Source: Drosophila miranda
Lineage: Eukaryota > Arthropoda > Insecta > Diptera > Drosophilidae
Assembly: GCF_003369915.1 (NCBI RefSeq)
Contig: NC_046673.1
Location: forward strand, 19,955,718 to 20,019,717
Length of the DNA stretch: 64,000 bases
Reading direction: 5' to 3'
In this document: one piece after another, positions 57,697 through 64,000 of the stretch
How positions within the stretch are numbered: position 1 is the stretch's first letter
Layout: the number at the start of each line of letters is the position of its first letter
Notes under the pieces: generated by a model
The model's input: the letters and a program-made list of their open reading frames with translations, nothing else
Database searches by the model: none
Told to the model about the DNA's origin: nothing
Program-made: the position numbers and the translations under genes

Positions 57697-60545
57697 GAGT
57701 TAATGCAGAGGCCGACCGCCCAGCGAAGACTCCTGCACAGGATCGGTGGCAGCTTTTACTTGCGGCGCCTGTGTGCGCAGATGCAGATCCTTCAGCCCAA
57801 TGCAGTCGAGGAACCCTAAACAAAGGTCCTGGCCCTAGATCTTTTAGCTCCTTTTCGTTGTGAACCCTTTTGCAGCTGTTTCGGTATCGGTATCTTTGTA
57901 TCTTCGTATCTTTGTCATAATTTGTCTATCTGTGTCTAGTTTAATTCTGTTTGGCATTGGCATAACCCGCGGCGTCTCTTATAGTCCATTATTTAGTCCA
58001 TGGCCGCAACCGGAGAAAGCCTCTCCACAGACACTACTTTTTTTTAGCTTATTTTTTTTTTTTTATAACATATGAATTGGACGAGTGTATCCCGATTATA
58101 TGTATCTGTAACCAACCATTGTGAAATGCAAAAGCAACAAAACGAAAAGTGTTGAAACATAAAATATATAGAAGCGTAATAAATAGATCAGATCAGACCT
58201 CAGCTGAATGCCGTGATATTTAAAATAAAATTTAACAAAAAATGTGAGTGAAGAAAGAAATACATTACAATATTAAATCTATCTAATTAAAAAAGAATGA
58301 TAATGGCAACAAGAGATCAAGAAAGAAATAACCATGAACCATGAACCATATATACATTATACATTATACATACATATATTGTAGGAATAATAAATCCATT
58401 TACTTACCCTAGAGACTAAGGAACGGAATGCTTATTATGCTCCTATGCCAGAAATTCGATTCGAAAACGATTTCAGATGTTCTTCTTCGTTTCTAATTGC
58501 ATTAAGTAGTCACATAGTTTTGTATACTTTTCTATATTTGATATACATATATACATACATGAAGCAAACATCTAACTGAACAGATATATATGATGATAGC
58601 TCTGCGGAACAATACAAGGCAAGTGGAGCCTTCACATACACCCTCACCGACTACCGATTCCAAGTCTTGATTCTGCCTTCAGCATTCATCATTCTATTTT
58701 GTTTGTTTGATTCCCAAACAGAACTTCATTCCAAAACGACATATGCAAAAATTTACACCACATACTAAATCCCAAAAAAAACAAAAAATATAAGAAAACT
58801 AACTATAACTGCAAAACATATCCATATACAGATGTATGTACGCACGTATATATATTTTTTTTTTCCAATATTGGTGCACCCATCATCGGAGAACATTTCC
58901 CAAAAAAAAGAAAAGAAAAGAAATACTTTTGAAACAGTTCAAACTCGCAAAGCAATCCAGACAGGCAGGGGACATACTATATATATACAATATACAATAT
59001 TTTTGTAATCAAACAGATATATAGATGGTACATACACATACATGATATATTTAGAGACTAGCATACTGACTAATTCTATCCACAAATATGTAAGCACTCT
59101 TGTTGCCTCTTCCTGTTTCCACCTAAAAATCAAATCCAATCAAATCAAATCGAGTAACCAAACAATATACATAATACACACATACACACCACTGCTGGCC
59201 AGGTTGAGGATGTCGTAGATCGATCGGTCTTGGGTCGAATCTACCATACATACTACCATACATGTGCATATATTTTGATATAAACCCAGAAGTAAGAGAG
59301 AACCCACAAAAATGAGGAAAACGAGGAGAAGGATATTTTTTATACTTGTACTACTATTGTCTTCACTTTGTATTTCGATTTCAAAACATTAAGAGACCTA
59401 AGTTAAGGCGCCGACAACTGATCCTTATCTGCATACATAGTATGTATTTGCATACACGTACACATATATTTACATACCTAAAAGCATGAAATTGGCTGAC
59501 AATTTACTTAAACCTCTACCCATATATGCATACATATGTACATGCATATATGTATATATATAGTTGGATATATGTACATCCAATCTGATGCTAATTTCAT
59601 GTCGCATGTCTTCGTTCCCCTTAGTTAAATGAGAATTATGTACACAAGAAACCCAACAACAAAAAAATGAAACTTTTTTTTAAAAAACCCCTTTGTATAA
59701 CCAAAAGTGTCATAGAATTCATTTTGAGTGATTAATTTCCGAATTGATTTCATCATATTATACATATAAATAAATGCATAAACTACAGAGCTCTGTGTGT
59801 TTGAAATCTGGAAGGGCTTTGGGTTGAGATTCTATTCGAACCGCTCTGGAATCGTTTCGTCTGAAGTACTTGTTCTGTATCTGGAGTGGAATCTCTTTCT
59901 GGGAATATCGTTCTAGTGATATGTATACAGATTTCTTAAGCTTAAGCTCTGCCCGTCCTTTCTGTCCTGTCTGCATCCCGGTCGAGTCAAGGCAAGGTGG
60001 ATCTCACCTGCAGGTATCTTCGGGGGAATATGGATCCATATCGCGTCGTCCGGTCGTTCCTGACCTCACTCTGAGCCCTCACCTTCTTGTTACTCTTTTA
60101 AAAATTAAAAGCCAACTTCTGTGGAAGGAAGATTGGATCGATTGCTCTCTTCTAGGCACTTCCGATAGAGCTATGTACATATAGGTGCATGCCTTGGCAC
60201 TTAACAGGTCGCTCTGACGCTGCAATCCATGGTGACTACCCCAGGATCGTGGGGATTCAGACTGTCGATCTCATCTTTTGCGAGTACCTTAATGCTTTTC
60301 GAATCCCATTTACCATCCCTAAAAGATATTGCCAAATCTTTTACTTTGCTATACCCAAAAGATACTCAGCAAATTGTAGCTCCTACTATTCCCCAAAGAG
60401 AAGGGTATTCGGGGTATTCACGAGTATTTATTTGGGTGTAATTAGTGAACGGATCTCCGATACGATCGGATCATTCCCTTAGCTCACATCTGACTTTGGA
60501 TCATTTCATCTCCCACGCCTGAAACACCATTGGATCCCCTTTGGA
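57697..60545. other. BCAS3 3' UTR and intergenic DNA
   Basis: The left part is 3' UTR with AATAAA at 58178-58183. The rest has many tacata/tatata microsatellites (for example 58555-58565, 59520-59570) and small direct repeats. No coding exon was supported; a 97-codon frame near 60189-60482 has repeated KRYxxN-like segments and looks like chance. Confidence 0.5.
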
Positions 60546-61655
60546 TCACTTGAACATCACGTTGCTTTGCAGCAGTTGCAGGATTCGCTCCTCCGGTGCC
60601 GCCCATCTGCAGTAAGGATACTTGGAGGCGCAGTGAGATGGTCTGGGATCCCTGCCGGCCTCAATGGCCTCGCGAAGTGTGGACTGCTCCAGCCAGGTGA
60701 GGAGCCAGGTCCAGTTGGTGGCCGCATCCAGCACGTGGTCGATGTCGGAGGCCTGGCGCCTCCGCACCCTGTCGCTCGCCTTGAAGGTCAGCGTACAGAG
60801 GGACTTGAGCAGGCAGGCGGAGAGATCGACCTCGTTCTTGAAGTACGTTCGCTCCACTGTGCTGATCACACTCGGAAGGGTGCTTTCTGTCAAAGGGAAG
60901 GGGAGGGGGAAGGAGATTAATGCGGGGGAAAGTAATGCGAGCAAGGACGAGGAGGACCTACCCACTCGCTCGCCTGTTTCGTTGCGGTAAACGAGCTTGA
61001 AATTCTCGAACAACTCGAGGAAGCTCCGGTCCTTGTCCAAGAGACCGCGAGCCGTGGCATTGTGCCCCGCCTCGGATGTGGCCGGTGCTTCCTCCTCCGA
61101 AGACTTTGGCCTCCCACTCGAGGGGGGCTCATCCTCGGTGATGGCCTCCAGACCCATGCTGCGGATCAGGTGTCCAACGAGGAGTCCCCCGGCTGCCACG
61201 AGTCCGCAGCTGAGCACGGCCGCGGAATTGATGATGACCAGGGGCTGAAAGACGGAGGCCGAAGATGTACAATTCGAGGGAGAGGTAAGGTCAGGTCAGG
61301 TCAGGTCAGGACGGGACAGGAGTAAGCCTACCTTTGGTGGTGCATTGCGCTTCCGCTTGACGGGCACCTCCAGGAAGGGCACCAGGTAGTCCAGTCCCAA
61401 GGCAATGTTCTTGCCCACAGCGTCGAAGGAAATCAGCTTGAATCCGGGACTATGCTGATTGTGCGGACTGTGCGGATTGTGCGGATTATGCTGATTCTCC
61501 TTTGGGAGCCTCGAGTCCCGTCCATGTTCACTCGAGGCGGATCCCTTCGGCTCCTCTTCCGCTCCCGCCCCCACTCCCACTCCCACTTCCTCACTGGCAG
61601 CCCAGATCAGGGCACAGTTGGTCAGGAGAGCGCAGAGGATGTGCAGCAGCTTCAT
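60546..61655 (-). CDS. Secreted/membrane protein of an unnamed insect family, copy A
   Basis: Exons on the minus strand are 61332-61655, 60962-61244 and 60546-60886 (948 bases, 315 residues; phases 0 and 1). The N-terminus is a signal peptide (MKLLHILCALLTNCALIWAA). A low-complexity stretch of Asn-Pro-His repeats follows, then DYLVPFLEVPVKRKR, a hydrophobic segment (NSAAVLSCGLVAAGGLLVGHLI), and a C-terminal half with spaced Cys (SACLLKSLC, SHCASKYPYCRW). The neighbouring gene B has the same order of elements, so the two are tandem duplicates. The fold resembles insect-specific small-family proteins with paired C-terminal cysteines (possibly DM4/DM12-like); I could not name it. Likely secreted or anchored. 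Upstream in-frame codons to 61886 lack a signal peptide, so this ATG is preferred. Confidence 0.75.
61288..61310 (+). repeat. Tandem GGTCA array in intron of copy A
   Basis: Four contiguous copies of a 5-base GGTCA unit create overlapping AGGTCA nuclear-receptor half-sites, next to the end of exon 1 of copy A. It may be only a microsatellite. Confidence 0.7.
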
Positions 61656-62236
61656 TGTTTCCGCTGGGCGCTCCGTTTGACTGCGAGGTTGGCAGGCATT
61701 TGGAATCCAATTCCCATATTTCGCATATTTTGAGCTGCAGCAGACCCGTGGGTGGCTCTGGTTCGGTGGATCACATGTGGGTGGGTTGTCTTGTGCTTGC
61801 TCTCGAGAGTGCCGCTTGGCTGCCTCTTGGCTGCGATAATTGGGCCTGCCCTCGGTCGAGCTCCCGATCTTCTGCTTGTCACACAAACTGCAGCAAAGTG
61901 CTTCTGTGACATAAGTAAGTGGAAGGCGCGAAAGCGATTAGCTGGAGAAAGAGTGGGCCCCACACCTCACCCGAAAGCGGAATTACGAGTCCGCTGCTAC
62001 CTTCGCTAATTGGAAGAGAGGGAGAGATTTAAATGGCTCCAATTCTAGGCATTCCCATTACATAAGATCGAGAAATAGTTCCGAGCTGCAAGGCTAGTGT
62101 TTCATGATCGGGTAGCCGCTTTTATTGGCATATCACTGGCAAAAGCAAAAGCTAGCAACAATAAATAAATATAACTTAACAATACCATAAAAAAAATAGT
62201 TAAATAAACGGCCAATAGGATTGGGATACGAGTGCC
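61656..62236. other. Intergenic DNA between copies A and B
   Basis: Contains the upstream region of copy A (minus strand), including the putative TSS, and the 3' region of copy B. An AATAAA-like sequence on the minus strand (tttatt near 62111) would serve copy B. No TATA box was clearly placed. Confidence 0.4.
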
Positions 62237-63281
62237 TCAACCGTTGAAGTACTGCAGGACTTTTGGCAACGTCCGCGAGGTCCAGAGCGAGTAGCGGGGC
62301 TTCCCGAGAGAGGGCCGAGGAGGAGGCCATCTACATCTCGCGTAGGTGTGGGCACAGGTCCGACTGCCTCGTGCCGATTCGACGGCATGGCGAACCGCAG
62401 TGTCTTTGGTGATGGAATCCAGCCAGGGAGAACTGAGAGGACCAGAGAGAACCAGAGAGAAGCAGAGAGAACCAGTCAGGTATCAATGGAGAATGGGGAA
62501 TGGGGTAATGGGGAACCGGCACTGGACGAATGAAGCCTACGAACCTGGCGACCACGTGGAGAGCCCGCGCATAGCTCGGGGAGACATTGTGCTGCAGGTA
62601 CTGGCAGATGTAGCGCTGGGCACAGGCGGACACGTCCATGTTGTGCTCCTCCAGGTGGGACTCCACAGCGTCCGTTAGGCTGCGCACTGTCAGGGAGAAC
62701 ACGAACACGAGCACTTGAGACCTGCTTCTGGACTACGCCGCCCACGACTTGCCACACTTACTGCCTCTGGCGGTATCCGATCTGTAGCCGTATCCGTGTC
62801 CGTTGCCCAGCGACGTGATCACCAGCGGAGCCAGGAGAAGGCGCACCACGGCTGCAATGACAGCTCCCGCAGCCACCACAACCGCCGTGTTGAGCAGCGT
62901 TCCCGTGCGCAGGTTCAGGAGGTTCTGCACGGCGTCGCGGGCCAGGCCCATGCTGCGCTTCACCGGCACCTTCAGGAATGGCACGATGAACTCCAACTCG
63001 ACGCTGACATCCTCGCCGCTGGCATGAAAGTGGAAGCCACGTCCCTCCCGGCCCACGCCAGGCAGGCCCATCCCCATGTCCATCTCCGCATCCATCTCCT
63101 CCGCGAAGGCCTCGTCCAAGTGTCGTCCTTGCTGGCGGGGCTCAAAGTCTCGGAAGCGCAGCAGCTTCGCACTCGCATTGCCGTAGAACTCTCCATTGAC
63201 ACTTTCTCCGCAGTAGCCCAGCAGCAGACCAGCAAAGACCGTCAACGAGCCCACCAAGTACAGTATCTGCACCAGCCACAT
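62237..63281 (-). CDS. Secreted/membrane protein of the same family, copy B
   Basis: Exons 62762-63281, 62545-62686 and 62237-62432 (858 bases, 285 residues; phases 1 and 2, all GT-AG). The chosen ATG starts a hydrophobic N-terminus (MWLVQILYLVGSLTVFAGLLL); an ATG 42 codons upstream would bury it. It shares with copy A the motif EFIVPFLKVPVKRS, then a long hydrophobic segment (LLNTAVVVAAGAVIAAVVRLLL), a Cys-rich part (SACAQRYIC) and the tail RTCAHTYARCRW, after which copy B continues about 28 residues to its stop. Homology over the last exon (LREAIEAG.. versus VRHAVESA..) fixes the reading frame. Copy B has diverged considerably, suggesting an old duplication. Confidence 0.72.
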
Positions 63282-64000
63282 TCCGTCAGCTCGTGTTGCC
63301 GTCGCAGCGGTTGGAAGGTGTATGATCGCAAGATCGCATGACGGCATGGTCGCATGGTCGTGGCTCCGGCACTCTGTCTGGGAATTACATGCCCGACGAT
63401 CCGGCAATCAAGATATGATATTCATTTAATCCGAATATGAAGCGTACAAGAAAGGCGCGACTTTACCACTTCCGAGGGCTGGGGAGGGCTGGGAGGAAAA
63501 GAAGGAAAAGGAGATATGCGGCCTGCCTGACACACCGATTGATCGAATGATGAACAGCTAAGGACAACCCGAGAAACTAAACAGACTGCCAGAAATGACT
63601 CAACACGTACCCCCACGTACACGTGCTTCTGATGGAGCAGCGCCAACAGGCCGCAACGGAAGCCCAAGGGGTGGGGATGGGGGCTGGTGAAGGGGTAACT
63701 GGAGTAAAATCGACTTATTATTAGAAAGACATTTGCAGGCGACTATGGGCTGGAAAATTTGCATATTCTGCACAGTCAACTCTGGAGCACTTGGGGCCAC
63801 ACTCCACCTCCATTTCCACCTCCATTTCCACCTCCATCTCCAAGTTATGTCACCTCTGCCGCTGCCAGTGCGACAAAGGTTAGTTAAACAGGCTGCCGGC
63901 ATTAGGCGTTAAGCAATGGCCCAACGGTACCCAATAATCGCGTCGCTGGATGGAGCACAGTCACTTATGGAGCTCCATTGCTGAGGCCAGATAAACAGAT
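63282..64000. other. Upstream region of copy B, right edge
   Basis: No exon seen. Includes a short array of ccacctccatttccacctcc near 63806-63838 and a gctgggaggg run near 63479-63494. The promoter of copy B lies somewhere near 63282-63500. Confidence 0.4.

Noticed and set aside
60189-60482. 97-codon plus-strand frame with repeated KRY-like segments
   Set aside because: Arises from short direct repeats (ccaaaagatat) and shows no protein family features.
1-64000. tRNA, rRNA and CRISPR array signals
   Set aside because: No cloverleaf-like tRNA with A/B boxes, no rRNA and no regular repeat-spacer array was recognised on reading either strand; the repeats are simple microsatellites.

Overview
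This window is nuclear DNA from a Drosophila-type fly. The genes are split by short GT-AG introns, low-complexity coding tracts and CA/GA microsatellites are frequent, and the products include casein kinase II beta and BiP/Hsc70-3. From memory, both of those genes lie on the X chromosome (Muller element A) in D. melanogaster. A dispersed short inverted-repeat element and the extra simple repeats would fit a species outside the melanogaster group, possibly the obscura group, but the sequence alone does not settle this.

Layout, left to right: a partial reading frame on the minus strand at the left edge (1-210); an intronless C2H2 zinc-finger gene (-, 459-2213); repeat-rich DNA; a five-exon zona-pellucida-domain membrane protein (+, 4949-9588); a WDR46/UTP7 gene (+, 10039-11953) convergent with an intronless TEX10/IPI1 gene (-, 12052-14037); CkIIbeta (+, 15274 to at least 17281) with candidate alternative 3' exons as far as 24061; Hsc70-3 (-, 25463-27539, with a likely TSS near 30455); a diphthine-ammonia ligase with RidA-like domains (-, 32836-36731); a BCAS3/rudhira gene (+, promoter near 40200-40270, CDS 46182-57696) with two alternative last exons, one of which encodes a tail of about 1200 residues; and two related tandem genes for secreted or membrane proteins (-, 60546-61655 and 62237-63281).

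Exon joins were worked out by hand from splice signals and reading phase. Every multi-exon model given as a single gene has a total CDS length divisible by three. WDR46 (small-subunit processome) and TEX10 (Rix1 complex, large subunit) are tail-to-tail neighbours that both act in ribosome assembly. TEX10 and CkIIbeta are head-to-head and may share a promoter region that contains a DRE. The main points of interest are the alternative BCAS3 ends with a Lys/Glu single-helix-like tail, the unresolved CkIIbeta C-terminal exons, a complete-looking stress promoter for Hsc70-3, and a promoter-like module repeated at three places near copies of the inverted-repeat element. No tRNA, rRNA, CRISPR array or intact transposon was seen.
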